The notes below the pieces were generated by a model. The model was not told the origin of the DNA, made no database searches, and was given only the letters and a program-made list of their open reading frames with translations. The translations under genes were made by a program, and so were the position numbers. Positions 7,730 through 17,271 of a stretch of DNA of 64,000 nucleotides are shown here, one piece after another (position 1 is the stretch's first letter; each line of letters starts with the position of its first letter). Origin of the DNA: CAKAHY01 sp963522175 (GTDB lineage: Bacteria > Bacillota > Clostridia > Lachnospirales > Lachnospiraceae); the NCBI GenBank assembly GCA_963522175.1, contig CAUQXC010000001.1, forward strand, positions 248,001 through 312,000. Reading direction: 5' to 3'.

Positions 7730-9208
7730 ATGAAATTAGGTTTTGACAATCAGAAATACCTTAGTATGCAATCCGAGCATATAAAAGAAAGAATATCAAA
7801 GTTCGGTGACAAGCTTTATCTTGAATTCGGCGGTAAGCTTTTTGATGATTATCACGCCTCAAGAGTATTACCGGGCTTCGCTCCCGACTCAAAGCTGTCC
7901 ATGCTTATGCAACTTGCCGATCAAGCCGAAATCGTAATTGTGATATCCGCAAACGATATAGAAAAAAATAAAGTAAGAGGCGATTTGGGCATTACCTATG
8001 ATGTTGATGTGCTCCGTCTAATCCAGTCATTCAGAGATAAGGGACTTTTTGTCGGAAGTGTCTGCATTACCCAATATTCAGGTCAGAGAAGTGCCGACGA
8101 GTTCAAGGCAAAGCTTGAAAGCTTGGGTATCAAGGTGTATAAACACTACCTTATAGAGGGATATCCCAGCAACGTAAAGCTCATAGTCAGCGAAAACGGC
8201 TATGGCAAAAATGACTACATAGAAACGGGAAGACCTTTAGTTATCATAACGGCTCCGGGTCCCGGAAGCGGTAAGATGGCTACCTGCCTGTCTCAGCTTT
8301 ATCACGAAAATAAAAGAGGCATAAAGGCCGGATATGCAAAATTTGAAACCTTCCCTATATGGAATCTTCCCTTAAAGCATCCCGTAAACCTCGCTTATGA
8401 AGCGGCTACGGCTGATTTAAATGACGTGAACATGATTGATCCTTTCCATCTCGAAGCCTATGGAATTACTACCGTAAACTATAACAGGGATATAGAAATC
8501 TACCCCGTTCTTGCAGCTATATTCGAGGAAATTTTCGGAGAATGTCCGTATAAATCCCCTACCGATATGGGCGTAAATATGGTGGGAAACTGTATTTTTG
8601 ATGACGAGGTCTGTAAAGAAGCAAGCAAACAGGAAATAATAAGACGTTACTATAATTCCTTAAACAGACTTGCAAAAACCGAATGTTCGGCGGATGAAGT
8701 CTATAAAATAGAGCTTCTTATGAAGCAGGCTAAAGTAAGCACGGAAGACAGAAAGGTTGTGAGCGCCGCCCTTGTTAAGGCGAACACAAGCGGTTTACCG
8801 GCGGCGGCAATGGAGCTTAACGACGGTCGTATAATCACCGGAAAAACAAGCGACCTTTTAGGAGCAAGTGCGGCTCTCATACTTAATGCCGTAAAAGCTC
8901 TTGCAGGTATAGACGATAAGGTTCACCTCATATCACCGGAAGTAATAGAGCCTGTTCAAACCTTGAAAACCACCTATCTGGGAAGCCATAATCCGAGACT
9001 TCATACCGATGAGATTCTTATAGCCTTATCGGTATCGGCGGCAACAAACGAGCAGGCAAAGCTTGCCCTTGAACAGCTTCCTCTTTTAAAGAATACGCAG
9101 GTTCATACCAGTGTTATGCTCTCAAGCGTGGATATAAAGACCTTCAAACGCCTCGGTGTACAGCTTAGCTCCGAGCCGCGATATGAAAGCAAGAAAATCT
9201 ACCATTAG
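7730..9208 (+). CDS. DUF1846 domain protein
   Basis: 492 residues from the ATG at 7730, which has GGGGAGG nine bases upstream; the frame extends further 5' but those codons are not protein-like. The whole protein matches the DUF1846 family of Firmicutes. A glycine-rich loop, TAPGPGSGKMATCLSQ (near residue 178), resembles a P-loop, so nucleotide binding is possible. No signal peptide or membrane segment is visible. The family's biochemical role is not established. It is monocistronic, with a strong terminator behind it. Confidence 0.9.
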   Translation: MKLGFDNQKYLSMQSEHIKERISKFGDKLYLEFGGKLFDDYHASRVLPGFAPDSKLSMLMQLADQAEIVIVISANDIEKNKVRGDLGITYDVDVLRLIQSFRDKGLFVGSVCITQYSGQRSADEFKAKLESLGIKVYKHYLIEGYPSNVKLIVSENGYGKNDYIETGRPLVIITAPGPGSGKMATCLSQLYHENKRGIKAGYAKFETFPIWNLPLKHPVNLAYEAATADLNDVNMIDPFHLEAYGITTVNYNRDIEIYPVLAAIFEEIFGECPYKSPTDMGVNMVGNCIFDDEVCKEASKQEIIRRYYNSLNRLAKTECSADEVYKIELLMKQAKVSTEDRKVVSAALVKANTSGLPAAAMELNDGRIITGKTSDLLGASAALILNAVKALAGIDDKVHLISPEVIEPVQTLKTTYLGSHNPRLHTDEILIALSVSAATNEQAKLALEQLPLLKNTQVHTSVMLSSVDIKTFKRLGVQLSSEPRYESKKIYH

Positions 9209-9255
9209 TTTTAATATTGTTTTTTATTGACATCATAAATCTTTAATGACATAAT

Positions 9256-9288
9256 AATGTGGTTAGTAAATGCTAACCACATTTTTAA
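9256..9288 (+). terminator. Rho-independent terminator after the DUF1846 gene
   Basis: Perfect 11-bp stem AATGTGGTTAG (9256-9266) / CTAACCACATT (9273-9283) with a 6-base loop, followed by a short T run. Confidence 0.85.
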
Positions 9289-9315
9289 TCTTTATATCAA
9301 AGAAAGGGAAAAATT

Positions 9316-10824
9316 ATGAAAAAAAGATTTTTGTATGCAACTTTACTTGTACCGGCTTTAGTTACGGCTTTAACCGCATGTTCTTCTTCCAAGCCTGCCG
9401 AAAGTCAGACTTCTTCGGAAAGTTCAAGTGCTGAAGAAACGGTGAAGGCTTCCGACAAAGAAGCTTCCGATTATGTGTATGCCAAGATTGATATACCTTA
9501 TGCGGATTTCTACTACGGCGAATTAAATGATGTGGAACCTGAAAAGGATACCGCTTCTTTAAAAGCAAATCTTGACGCTGAAGATATGGTTGAAAAAGCG
9601 GGCTTTAGAAAAGACGGCGAATATGACAGCGTAAGCTCACCAACCGGAAAGAAGATAGAAAACTTCAAGGCGGCTTACGGAAATGTAGACGGCGAAACCT
9701 CCGAAATCATAGGAGCAAGCAAGGTCAATATAGCAATATCCAAAAGTCTTTATGAAGATGCCAAGAAAGCCATAGAAGAGAAAAAGGAAAGCAAAAATCC
9801 TCTTTTGAAGTTTGTCGAAGAAATCAAAGAGACAAGCGAGACCGAACCTGCCGATTACAAGGTTTTAAACTCTGACGGTACTTTCAGTAAGACTATAGGA
9901 AAAACAAAAAAGGATACTTCGGCAAAAGCTGAAATAACAAGTACCTCAAACTACGGAAACTACGAAATAGAAATAAAAGAAAATGAAGAGCTTGATCCCG
10001 ATACTATTATCGGTGCCCTTCTTGAAACAGATGACGGCAAGAAATACGGTTTGAAACATCTCGACAATATCTGGACAAAGCCTACGGAGCTTGCATTCTC
10101 CGCTGCCGCTTTTACGGATGCCGGACATAAGGCTGAGAAAGAATTTGCCCGTTTTGCCGATATGCAGGGTAAAACCGTTAAAAAGATTACCTACCTTGTT
10201 TCGGATGCGGATGACATCGAGATAGAGACCTCCCTTTTTGTAAAGAATCTTGCACCTGCCGAGTATAAGGTAAGCGGCGATGAAAAGGTTGCTTACAGTA
10301 AGGACGGCACAAGCGTGAACTACAAGCTTGAAACAGGCGACAAGGAATATAAACTCTCACGCGTTATATCAAGAAAAGCCGACCTTGACATAAGCAGTGT
10401 AAAAACGGATGAAACGGGTACTTTGCTTCTTCCTAAAGACTACACTCCGGGTACCTACCAGCTTGTATTTTCAAATGACGAATACACTGATGTTTCATTC
10501 AAGGTTTTACTTGAATCGGGCTTAAAGGCGGAAGACTTCAGCTTTGAGAATAATAAGCTTACTCTTAAAGAAAATGCAAACGAACTTGATATAAAAACAT
10601 ATATAGCCTCAACAAATTCCGGGAAAATCGGTGAGAACGAATATAAGGGCGGTAGAGGAAGAAAGTTAGGTAAGACAATCTTTAATGAAGACGGAAGCAT
10701 AAACCTTGACGCAAGTATCAAGTCGGACAGCGGAGAAACAAAAATCTTTGATGGAGCCGATAAATTCCCTGTAAGCATAAAAGCGGACGGTTATCCTGAT
10801 ATCGAATTTGAGGTAGTTAAGTAG
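9316..10824 (+). CDS. Tp47-like lipoprotein
   Basis: 502 residues. A signal peptide ends in lipobox LTAC (Cys22), then a Ser/Glu-rich linker. The motif YADFYYGEL at 62-70 resembles the YADYWAGEL start of Treponema Tp47. C-terminal stretches (TPGTYQLVFSNDEYTDV and KADGYPDIEFEVV) look like the Ig-like C domain of that family. I therefore place it with the PBP-Tp47-type lipoproteins, by memory of sequence and not by search. Tp47 was described as penicillin-binding, but its true role is uncertain. The stop overlaps the GTG start of the FMN/heme membrane protein by one base, so the two are coupled and likely act together at the cell surface. Confidence 0.62.
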   Translation: MKKRFLYATLLVPALVTALTACSSSKPAESQTSSESSSAEETVKASDKEASDYVYAKIDIPYADFYYGELNDVEPEKDTASLKANLDAEDMVEKAGFRKDGEYDSVSSPTGKKIENFKAAYGNVDGETSEIIGASKVNIAISKSLYEDAKKAIEEKKESKNPLLKFVEEIKETSETEPADYKVLNSDGTFSKTIGKTKKDTSAKAEITSTSNYGNYEIEIKENEELDPDTIIGALLETDDGKKYGLKHLDNIWTKPTELAFSAAAFTDAGHKAEKEFARFADMQGKTVKKITYLVSDADDIEIETSLFVKNLAPAEYKVSGDEKVAYSKDGTSVNYKLETGDKEYKLSRVISRKADLDISSVKTDETGTLLLPKDYTPGTYQLVFSNDEYTDVSFKVLLESGLKAEDFSFENNKLTLKENANELDIKTYIASTNSGKIGENEYKGGRGRKLGKTIFNEDGSINLDASIKSDSGETKIFDGADKFPVSIKADGYPDIEFEVVK

Positions 10825-11987
10825 TGAATACGCTTTTATGTATAATACTCCTCTTAGGTCTGATATCGCTTTTTGATAAACAGATTAAAAAATACTCCGT
10901 TATACTATACGTATTAAGTGTACTTATCTCCTGTATATGTATTTTTCTTCCTAAAAAATTTGATCTGATTTTTTTGGACTATATCATAAACGATATTTTA
11001 CGAAGAGGAAGCCTTGCTACCGCACTCTTCATCATTGTAATGTATGCGGTCGTATTTCCCTTTAATAAGGATTTAAAGGCAAAGCTTATGAAGCTTAGGG
11101 GAGAGCTTGCCATTCTTGCCTCCCTCATAACCTTAATACATAACATACATTTCGGTAAAAAATATTTTGTACTGCTGTTTACGGATGTTTCTCATCTTAA
11201 GGCGTATGAAATAAGTGCGGCTGTACTCTCTTTGTTTATGATTATACTGCTGTTTCCTCTTACGTTTACCTCTTTTGTATCTATACGTAAGAAGATGAAT
11301 CCCAAATCGTGGAAAGCCCTTCAGAGGTGGTCATATCTGTTTTATGCCCTCCTGTATGTACATATAGTGCTGATATTCAGTCGTAACCTCTTACTCGGAA
11401 AGCCGGGATACATCTTTAATTTTATAGTATACACCTTGATTTTCGGTATCTATCTGATACTCAGATTAAGAAAGTATATTATTAAAACTAAAGAAGAGGC
11501 AAGCATTAAGAAAGCCGACACCCTAAGACTTTGTCTTTGTATGCTTATCGCCCTCGTCTGCGTTCTTTCCTGTGTACCCTATTTTACGGTTTACTCCGAA
11601 GCAAAGGCGGTGAAGGGAAACACGGTGCAAAATATGACCGAAGCCGAAAGCTCTTCCGACGGTGAAAATACTTCCGAAGCGTTGGATGCTTCGGATGCTT
11701 CCGAAACTAAAAACTCTTCGGGATTTACCGACGGAGTCTATGAAGCCAAGGCAGCAGGCTACAACGGCAATGTTTTTGTCAGCGTGACGGTAGAAGGCGG
11801 AAAAATCACCGATATTAAGGTTACAAAGCACAGCGAGGACGACGAGTATTATTATGATACTGTTGACAAAGTAATTCCCGATATTCTTGAAAAGCAAAGT
11901 ACGGATGTAGATATCGTAAGCGGAGCGACATCCACAAGCGAAGCTATAATCAAAGCTGTAAACAAGGCATTGGAAATCAATAAATAA
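10824..11987 (+). CDS. Membrane protein with ferric-reductase-like core and C-terminal FMN-binding domain
   Basis: 387 residues. Six or more membrane segments fill residues 1-255, in a ferric reductase/MsrQ-like layout with possible heme ligands His106, His109 and His180. After a Ser/Glu/Asp-rich linker (265-300) comes an FMN-binding domain (301-385) whose DIVSGATS motif (363-370) is the ApbE flavinylation signal, with FMN expected on Thr369. Domain order suggests electrons move through the membrane heme to an extracytoplasmic flavin. The GTG start overlaps the preceding stop, with GAGG upstream. The electron donor and final acceptor are not evident, and no ApbE gene is in the window. Confidence 0.8.
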   Translation: MNTLLCIILLLGLISLFDKQIKKYSVILYVLSVLISCICIFLPKKFDLIFLDYIINDILRRGSLATALFIIVMYAVVFPFNKDLKAKLMKLRGELAILASLITLIHNIHFGKKYFVLLFTDVSHLKAYEISAAVLSLFMIILLFPLTFTSFVSIRKKMNPKSWKALQRWSYLFYALLYVHIVLIFSRNLLLGKPGYIFNFIVYTLIFGIYLILRLRKYIIKTKEEASIKKADTLRLCLCMLIALVCVLSCVPYFTVYSEAKAVKGNTVQNMTEAESSSDGENTSEALDASDASETKNSSGFTDGVYEAKAAGYNGNVFVSVTVEGGKITDIKVTKHSEDDEYYYDTVDKVIPDILEKQSTDVDIVSGATSTSEAIIKAVNKALEINK

Positions 11988-11992
11988 ATTTT

Positions 11993-12045
11993 GAGCTTTT
12001 ACAGGCACGGTTTTTAAAGCAAAACTGCCTGCAAAAGCTCTTTTC
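11993..12045 (+). terminator. Terminator after the FMN-binding protein gene
   Basis: GAGCTTTT-ACAGGCA (11993-12007) pairs with TGCCTGC-AAAAGCTC (12026-12040), followed by TTTTC. It is a long stem with a small internal mismatch. Confidence 0.75.
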
Positions 12046-12128
12046 AGTTAATCTTAAGCTATCTGTAAGTTTAACTTCCGGACTTTTTATCGTATAATCT
12101 TATCAGTTTCATTTATGGAGGAAAAACA

Positions 12129-13238
12129 TTGAATAAGAAAATAAAATACCAAGCGATATTTGCTTTATCCGCTTTTTTAATGACAATAAGTTCAAGCTCC
12201 TGTTTGCATGCGGGAGTAATACAGTATAATGCAGGCGCCGGCGCTTCGGGTCCCGGCTCGGAGACTTCCGTAAAAACCTTCGAGTTTGAAAAATCGGATA
12301 TGTATACACCCGAAAAAATGGAGTCCGACATTAATATATTAAAGCAGAAATATGAGGGCATAAACGTTGATTCCATAGGAAACAGCGTGGACGGAAGAAG
12401 TATTTACCGCATCAGTGTGGGAAACCCGAATGCCGATAAAAAGATTCTTGTTATCGCTTCCATTCATGCCAGAGAATACATCACCACACCTCTTGTAATG
12501 CGTCAATTAAAAGAGATTCTTGATAAAAGAGCTTCGGGAGATACTACTTTAAATGATATAAACGTCCAGTTTGTACCTATGGCAAATCCCGACGGTGTAA
12601 TTATCTCTCAGGGCGTAGGCTTTGACGGTCTTGTAAACGAGTCTTCAAAACAAAAAGTAAAGGACATTATAGAAAGCTGGTCTGAATGGGAACTCAAAGA
12701 AAATAAGGATAAGTATAACTGGTTCCTTAACAAGTGGAAAAACAATGTAAACGGTGTTGACTTAAACCACAATTTCCCTACCAAAGGGTGGCCGAACCGT
12801 CCGGATACGAGGGGAAGAGCTTCAAATGAATTTTATAAGGGACCGAGCGGCGGTTCCGAGCCGGAAACACAGGCTATGATGAAGCTTGCAAACGAGCAGA
12901 ATTTCAGCGCCGTTTTAAACTACCACGCCCAAGGGCAGATTATTTACTGGTCCAATATGCATGCTTCCGATGAAGTCCTTAAAAAAAACAGGGCTATGGC
13001 GGATATAGCTAAAAAACACACAGGTTATGCTCTTGTAGATCCTTCAATGGACGGCTCACGCTTCGGTACGGGATTTAAAGACTGGCTTGACGGAGAAAAA
13101 GGCATTCCCAATATTACTTTGGAGGTGGGACTGGGCACTTCTCCTGTAGAAGAATACCAGATAGAAACTATCTGGCAGCAAAATGAGGGACTTCTCCCCG
13201 ATATCATGAATTATGTTTTGGGAAGATATTCATCCTAA
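12129..13238 (+). CDS. Secreted M14-family zinc carboxypeptidase
   Basis: 369 residues with an N-terminal signal peptide. Zinc ligands are His113 and Glu116 (HAREY) and His266 (NYHAQG); the catalytic Glu is Glu332 in NITLEVG. The substrate-pocket stretch GVDLNHNFP is also present. This set fits the gamma-D-glutamyl-diamino-acid peptidase branch, which trims peptidoglycan stem peptides outside the cell, rather than a digestive carboxypeptidase; that is inference. The start codon is TTG, 8 bases after GGAGG. It stands alone between two terminators. Confidence 0.9.
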   Translation: MNKKIKYQAIFALSAFLMTISSSSCLHAGVIQYNAGAGASGPGSETSVKTFEFEKSDMYTPEKMESDINILKQKYEGINVDSIGNSVDGRSIYRISVGNPNADKKILVIASIHAREYITTPLVMRQLKEILDKRASGDTTLNDINVQFVPMANPDGVIISQGVGFDGLVNESSKQKVKDIIESWSEWELKENKDKYNWFLNKWKNNVNGVDLNHNFPTKGWPNRPDTRGRASNEFYKGPSGGSEPETQAMMKLANEQNFSAVLNYHAQGQIIYWSNMHASDEVLKKNRAMADIAKKHTGYALVDPSMDGSRFGTGFKDWLDGEKGIPNITLEVGLGTSPVEEYQIETIWQQNEGLLPDIMNYVLGRYSS

Positions 13239-13272
13239 GTCTAAAGATATTTTTATAATTTTTCACATAAAC

Positions 13273-13298
13273 AGGGGGCTGCGAAAAAGCAGCCCCCT
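13273..13298. terminator. Bidirectional terminator between convergent genes
   Basis: Perfect 9-bp GC-rich stem GGGGGCTGC (13274-13282) / GCAGCCCCC (13289-13297) with a GAAAAA loop, between the M14 gene and the convergent flavoprotein gene. Confidence 0.8.
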
Positions 13299-13313
13299 TA
13301 TCCTATTCATATC

Positions 13314-14657
13314 TTACATTGCAAACAAATCATTCAAACTCTCGGACATTGTCGGATGAGTAAATATAAAATTTGCTATATCCTTTGCTTTAATTCCATA
13401 ATCCATTGCCAGCTTGATAAAATTGATCATCTCATGTGATTCTTCGCAAAACAGTTCCGCTCCGAGAATACTTCCGTCCGCTCCGATCAATGCTTTAAGC
13501 ATACCGTCGGTTTTTTTGAGAACCTTCGCTTTCGGAATTGCATTGCTCATAAGGCTGACAGCTCTGTATTCAAGCTGTGCCGCCTTAGCTTCCTTCTCGC
13601 TCATTCCGACACGCGAAAACGGCGGATTTATAAATACCGAATACGAGAATACTCCTCTATTGTTAACACTGCGTTTATGCTCCCCCGCCATATCATCCAG
13701 AATAATTCTGCTGTCGTCCAAAGAAATATATGTAAATTGCAAATTACCGCAAACATCGCCCGCAGCCCAAATATTTTCAACACTTGTTCTCAAATGCTCA
13801 TCCGTCTCCACACCGCCTCGTGCGCCCAATCTTATACCGGCATTTTCACATCCCAGATCATCGGTATTCGGTCTGCGACCTACGGCAAGAAGAATCGCAG
13901 CTCCCTCCAAGGCTTTGGCTTCACCCTTCACCTCATAGTGCAGGCAAGCTCCTTCAATTCCTGTTATCTTGGCACCGGTAATTATCTGTACACCCTTCGC
14001 CTCAAAAATCGAGCGAATTGATGCTGCAATATCTTCATCTTCTCTAGGTAAAAACACATCTCCGTCCTGAACAACAGTTACCTTACTTCCGAAATCCGCA
14101 TACATTGAAGCAAACTCAAGACCTATATAACCGCCGCCGACAATAGTAAGTGTCTCAGGCAAGTCCTCAAGATTCATAATAGATTCGGATGTATAAACCT
14201 TTTTATTTCCGTCCACACCCTCAATTTCCGGAATACGGGTTAATGATCCGGTATTTATAATAAACTTCTCTCCTTCGATTTCTACACTTCCGTCCTTTGT
14301 GGAAACAACAATATGCTTCTTATCCTTAAATGTCGCCGTTCCGTCAATAATATCCACTCCGGCGCTTGCAATCTTATCGTAATTAGCTTTACGCAAAGCG
14401 GCTGTAAGCTTCTTTTTTTCGGCTACCGCTTCTTTGTAGTATTGGGCTTTTACTGAAAATTCAGCATCCGGAGAGCTTTTAGCCTCGGTTATAAGACGCT
14501 TTGAAGGAATACAGCCTACATTAATGCAGGTGCCTCCGTACATATTTTCATCCTTTTCAATAAGAGCGACACTTTTTCCCGCTTTACTAAGCTTGGCCGC
14601 AGCAGTCTTTCCCGCTTTTCCAAATCCGATAACTACTACATCATATTTTGTTTTCAT
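13314..14657 (-). CDS. Class I flavoprotein disulfide reductase, RclA/Har-like
   Basis: 447 residues. The N-terminal FAD loop GFGKAG (11-16) is followed by the redox-active pair Cys44 and Cys49 in GGTCINVGCIPSK. An NAD(P)H Rossmann segment GGGYIGLEFASMY lies in the middle, and the dimer-interface motif FTHPTMSESL is at the C-terminus. The opening residues closely resemble RclA of E. coli and Har of streptococci, which reduce hypothiocyanous acid and help bacteria survive host peroxidases. A mercuric reductase or lipoamide dehydrogenase is less likely: there is no HMA domain, no vicinal C-terminal Cys pair and no 2-oxoacid dehydrogenase genes nearby. AAGGAG precedes the ATG. Confidence 0.82.
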   Translation of the reverse strand: MKTKYDVVVIGFGKAGKTAAAKLSKAGKSVALIEKDENMYGGTCINVGCIPSKRLITEAKSSPDAEFSVKAQYYKEAVAEKKKLTAALRKANYDKIASAGVDIIDGTATFKDKKHIVVSTKDGSVEIEGEKFIINTGSLTRIPEIEGVDGNKKVYTSESIMNLEDLPETLTIVGGGYIGLEFASMYADFGSKVTVVQDGDVFLPREDEDIAASIRSIFEAKGVQIITGAKITGIEGACLHYEVKGEAKALEGAAILLAVGRRPNTDDLGCENAGIRLGARGGVETDEHLRTSVENIWAAGDVCGNLQFTYISLDDSRIILDDMAGEHKRSVNNRGVFSYSVFINPPFSRVGMSEKEAKAAQLEYRAVSLMSNAIPKAKVLKKTDGMLKALIGADGSILGAELFCEESHEMINFIKLAMDYGIKAKDIANFIFTHPTMSESLNDLFAM

Positions 14658-14906
14658 AAAATTACTCCTTATAAAATACTATTATTATATTATGCTCTCT
14701 ATATAATTTTGTCTTTTAAGTTCGTCAAAATCTTATCATATACGGACTATATCCAATTTCGTATTGACTTTTCTATTATATCAAATCTTATATTAGCTTG
14801 CACTATTATTTTGGAAAATACCATTCAACAACTGTTTGATGTTCACTATGGAAAAACTGCTTTTTATTTTCTGCAACTTCTCTTATTTCTATCAATGTAA
14901 ATATCT

Positions 14907-15689
14907 CTAATTATAATCTGTACATCTCCACCAAATTATTGTTGAAACACATCCCAAAATACTCACCCCAAATAAGCTGATTATACTCCCTAAATTAAAT
15001 ATCATTTTTCCTGTAATACCGCTTGCGAGTGCAGGAACAGACCATGGAATATATTCACCCAAATTAAAAGCTGAACCAAGCTGAGAGAAAAGAACTGTGA
15101 AAATGATAAATGCCAATGGCGATAAATATCCCCGACCTAAGCAAGCAAAAAATGCAACCGGAGTAGAGAGCAAGATAGTAAGGGTAGTACAATAAGCAAA
15201 AGTAAATATACCTTTAAAAACGGTTATTGAGTTCCAATCGGAAAGTCCAATCAATTTACCGGCTAACAATCCTAATATAAGTGCAATAATTGATATAAAA
15301 TAACTCCATAAAGCGATAACTATAAACTTGGATAATACAATCGTCTCTCTTTTTATCGGAATCACTAATAAGTCTATCATAGTTTTATCAGAGTATTCTC
15401 TACCAAAAACCCAAGATGTTGTAAATCCAAAAATAAGTAAACCTCCAATAGAAATTACTTGTGATAAAGACATAAGATATGATGACCAATCCGTTATTCT
15501 CATCATCTCCATTTTTGCAGAAATCAAACCGAGATTTTTAAAAGACTCCGGATATTTCATCATAGCTGCAAATATCCCGACAATAAAAGGAACGAAACAG
15601 ATAGTACAAGCGGTTATTATCGAAAGTTTTGATTTTATCAGCTTTCTCCATTCAATTAAAATACAAGAAAGGATCTTATTCATTTTCAT
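14907..15689 (-). CDS. ABC-2 type transporter permease
   Basis: About 260 residues with six hydrophobic segments, in the ABC2_membrane layout (long loop after the first segment). The ATG at 15689 is favoured: GAGGAG lies just ahead, inside the end of the ATPase gene, whose TAG is one base away. It is encoded directly after the ATP-binding subunit, so it should form the membrane part of that exporter. The substrate is unknown; the pairing with a TetR regulator suggests a toxic compound or peptide. Confidence 0.87.
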   Translation of the reverse strand: MKMNKILSCILIEWRKLIKSKLSIITACTICFVPFIVGIFAAMMKYPESFKNLGLISAKMEMMRITDWSSYLMSLSQVISIGGLLIFGFTTSWVFGREYSDKTMIDLLVIPIKRETIVLSKFIVIALWSYFISIIALILGLLAGKLIGLSDWNSITVFKGIFTFAYCTTLTILLSTPVAFFACLGRGYLSPLAFIIFTVLFSQLGSAFNLGEYIPWSVPALASGITGKMIFNLGSIISLFGVSILGCVSTIIWWRCTDYN

Positions 15690-15690
15690 T

Positions 15691-16632
15691 CTATGCTCCT
15701 CTATTACAGTCATTAAGTATTCTAAGAAAATAATTCTCTAAATCTTCTTTTTCAACAGTCAGCATTTTGGGTGGATAACCTGCATTAACCAGCAATGTGG
15801 CAATCTCTTCCGAAGATTCCACGGACTTTGTATCAATCAGTTCTAAATAACAGGAATTATTTTCCAAGTCTGATTTGAAATTCACTTGATAACCCTTAGC
15901 AGATAATACTTCTTTCATAGCCTTGTTGTTACGACCACTTACCAACAACCTTTTTTCTAAATACAGATCCAACTCTTTACTTTCAACTTCTCTTATGAGT
16001 CTACCGCCATGTATAATTACTATTCTGGTTGCAACTTTAGATATTTCTTCCAGCTTATGGCTTGAAATAAGAACAGTTGTACCAAGATTATTTGCTAATT
16101 CCTTTAATAGCTCTCTCACTTCAATGACCCCAAAAGGATCCAGTCCATTTGTCGGCTCATCAAGGATTAAGATTTTAGGCTTATGAATAATAGCTTTTGC
16201 AATTCCTAAACGAGCAACATTTCCTAAAGAAAGGTGCTTTACTTGTTTATCTTTATATTGATCCAGTTTTAGTTTTTCAGTTACCCAATCAATAGCATCT
16301 TTATTTCTAATCCCTCTTAGCGTACTGACAATTTCCAAATTTTCCTGCACAGTTAAATCCGGATAAGAATAGGGAGTTTCAATAATATAACCTATTTCAT
16401 TTCGAACCTCCAAATTATATTGGTCTATCTTATTTCCTTGGATATAACATTCTCCTGATGTAGGTTTTATCAATCCTAACAGCATTCTCATAGTCGTTGT
16501 TTTTCCTGCGCCGTTCAGCCCTAAAAAACCTACTATTTCACCGGCGCTTATTGATAGATTCAAGTCGTCAACAACAAGAGTTTTTCCATATTTTTTAGAA
16601 AGATTTACTGTCTTAATTGTCTCTTTCACCAT
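15691..16632 (-). CDS. ABC transporter ATP-binding protein
   Basis: About 313 residues from the ATG at 16632, which has GAGGAGG upstream. Walker A GLNGAGKTTTMR, a signature region (HLSLGNVARLGIAKA, a variant LSLGN instead of LSGGQ) and Walker B ILILDEPTNGLDP are visible. A C-terminal domain of about 90 residues follows, as in BcrA-type exporters. The start overlaps the 3' end of the TetR gene by about 20 bp, so the three genes are one operon. Together with the next gene it probably forms a multidrug or peptide-antibiotic exporter. Confidence 0.92.
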   Translation of the reverse strand: MVKETIKTVNLSKKYGKTLVVDDLNLSISAGEIVGFLGLNGAGKTTTMRMLLGLIKPTSGECYIQGNKIDQYNLEVRNEIGYIIETPYSYPDLTVQENLEIVSTLRGIRNKDAIDWVTEKLKLDQYKDKQVKHLSLGNVARLGIAKAIIHKPKILILDEPTNGLDPFGVIEVRELLKELANNLGTTVLISSHKLEEISKVATRIVIIHGGRLIREVESKELDLYLEKRLLVSGRNNKAMKEVLSAKGYQVNFKSDLENNSCYLELIDTKSVESSEEIATLLVNAGYPPKMLTVEKEDLENYFLRILNDCNRGA

Positions 16633-17224
16633 TATCCTCCTCAATAATTTGTCCAACAATTCCTTGTATTAGTAATTTTAATACCTCATCAAATTGTTTT
16701 TCACCGATTTCTTCAATATGTAATATACTCATAGCAATCGTTCTGAATAAAGCGGAAACAATTTCTACCGATACACTTTCTCTAATATTGATTCGGGACA
16801 CAATTTTTTCAGCCATTCTATCATCTAATAGATGATGAGTTGTTATTACTTCTTTCGGTAATTTTCTTATGAGTAATTCCATTTCATGATTTTTGAATAT
16901 CGTAAACACAAATGAATATCGAAAATCCTGATAAAAATTATATAGTAACCGCACAAACCGATCTGTATTTATTTGATTTTCCTGTTCTAATTGCTCTGCC
17001 AAACGATTCATTATATCCATTTGATATTCTTCTAAGACTGTAAAAAATAACATTTCTTTTGAGGAATAAAAATTATAAAAAGAACCCTTGGAAATATCAA
17101 CCATTTCCACCATTTGGTCAACTGTTGTTTTCCTAACCCCATATCTTTGAAGGCATTCCTTTGCAGCTTTATGTAATTTCTTTCTAATTACTTCTTTTTC
17201 TTTATCAGTAAAAGCAGTAGCCAT
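16613..17224 (-). CDS. TetR/AcrR family transcriptional regulator
   Basis: 203 residues. The N-terminal helix-turn-helix is typical (RKTTVDQMVEMVDISKGSFYNFYSSKEMLFF, spanning residues 31-61), followed by an all-helical ligand domain. It leads the operon with an ABC exporter and should repress it until a ligand binds. The inverted repeat at 17244-17271, overlapping the promoter, is its likely operator. A GGAGGGAG-like site precedes the ATG. Confidence 0.92.
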   Translation of the reverse strand: MATAFTDKEKEVIRKKLHKAAKECLQRYGVRKTTVDQMVEMVDISKGSFYNFYSSKEMLFFTVLEEYQMDIMNRLAEQLEQENQINTDRFVRLLYNFYQDFRYSFVFTIFKNHEMELLIRKLPKEVITTHHLLDDRMAEKIVSRINIRESVSVEIVSALFRTIAMSILHIEEIGEKQFDEVLKLLIQGIVGQIIEEDNGERDN

Positions 17225-17243
17225 AACTCCCTCCTAAAAACTA

Positions 17244-17271
17244 TATGACTATTTTTATATTTATAGTCATA
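17244..17271. promoter_or_regulatory. Probable TetR operator
   Basis: Perfect 9-bp arms TATGACTAT and ATAGTCATA separated by 10 bp. It starts at the -10 box and covers the likely transcription start, the classic place for autorepression. Confidence 0.65.

Noticed and set aside
13414..13938. 174-codon frame antisense to the flavoprotein gene
   Set aside because: Opposite strand of a well-supported gene; no ribosome site and no family resemblance.
14709..14900. 63-codon frame in the gap between the flavoprotein and ABC permease genes
   Set aside because: No ribosome site and AT-driven hydrophobic composition; treated as non-coding.
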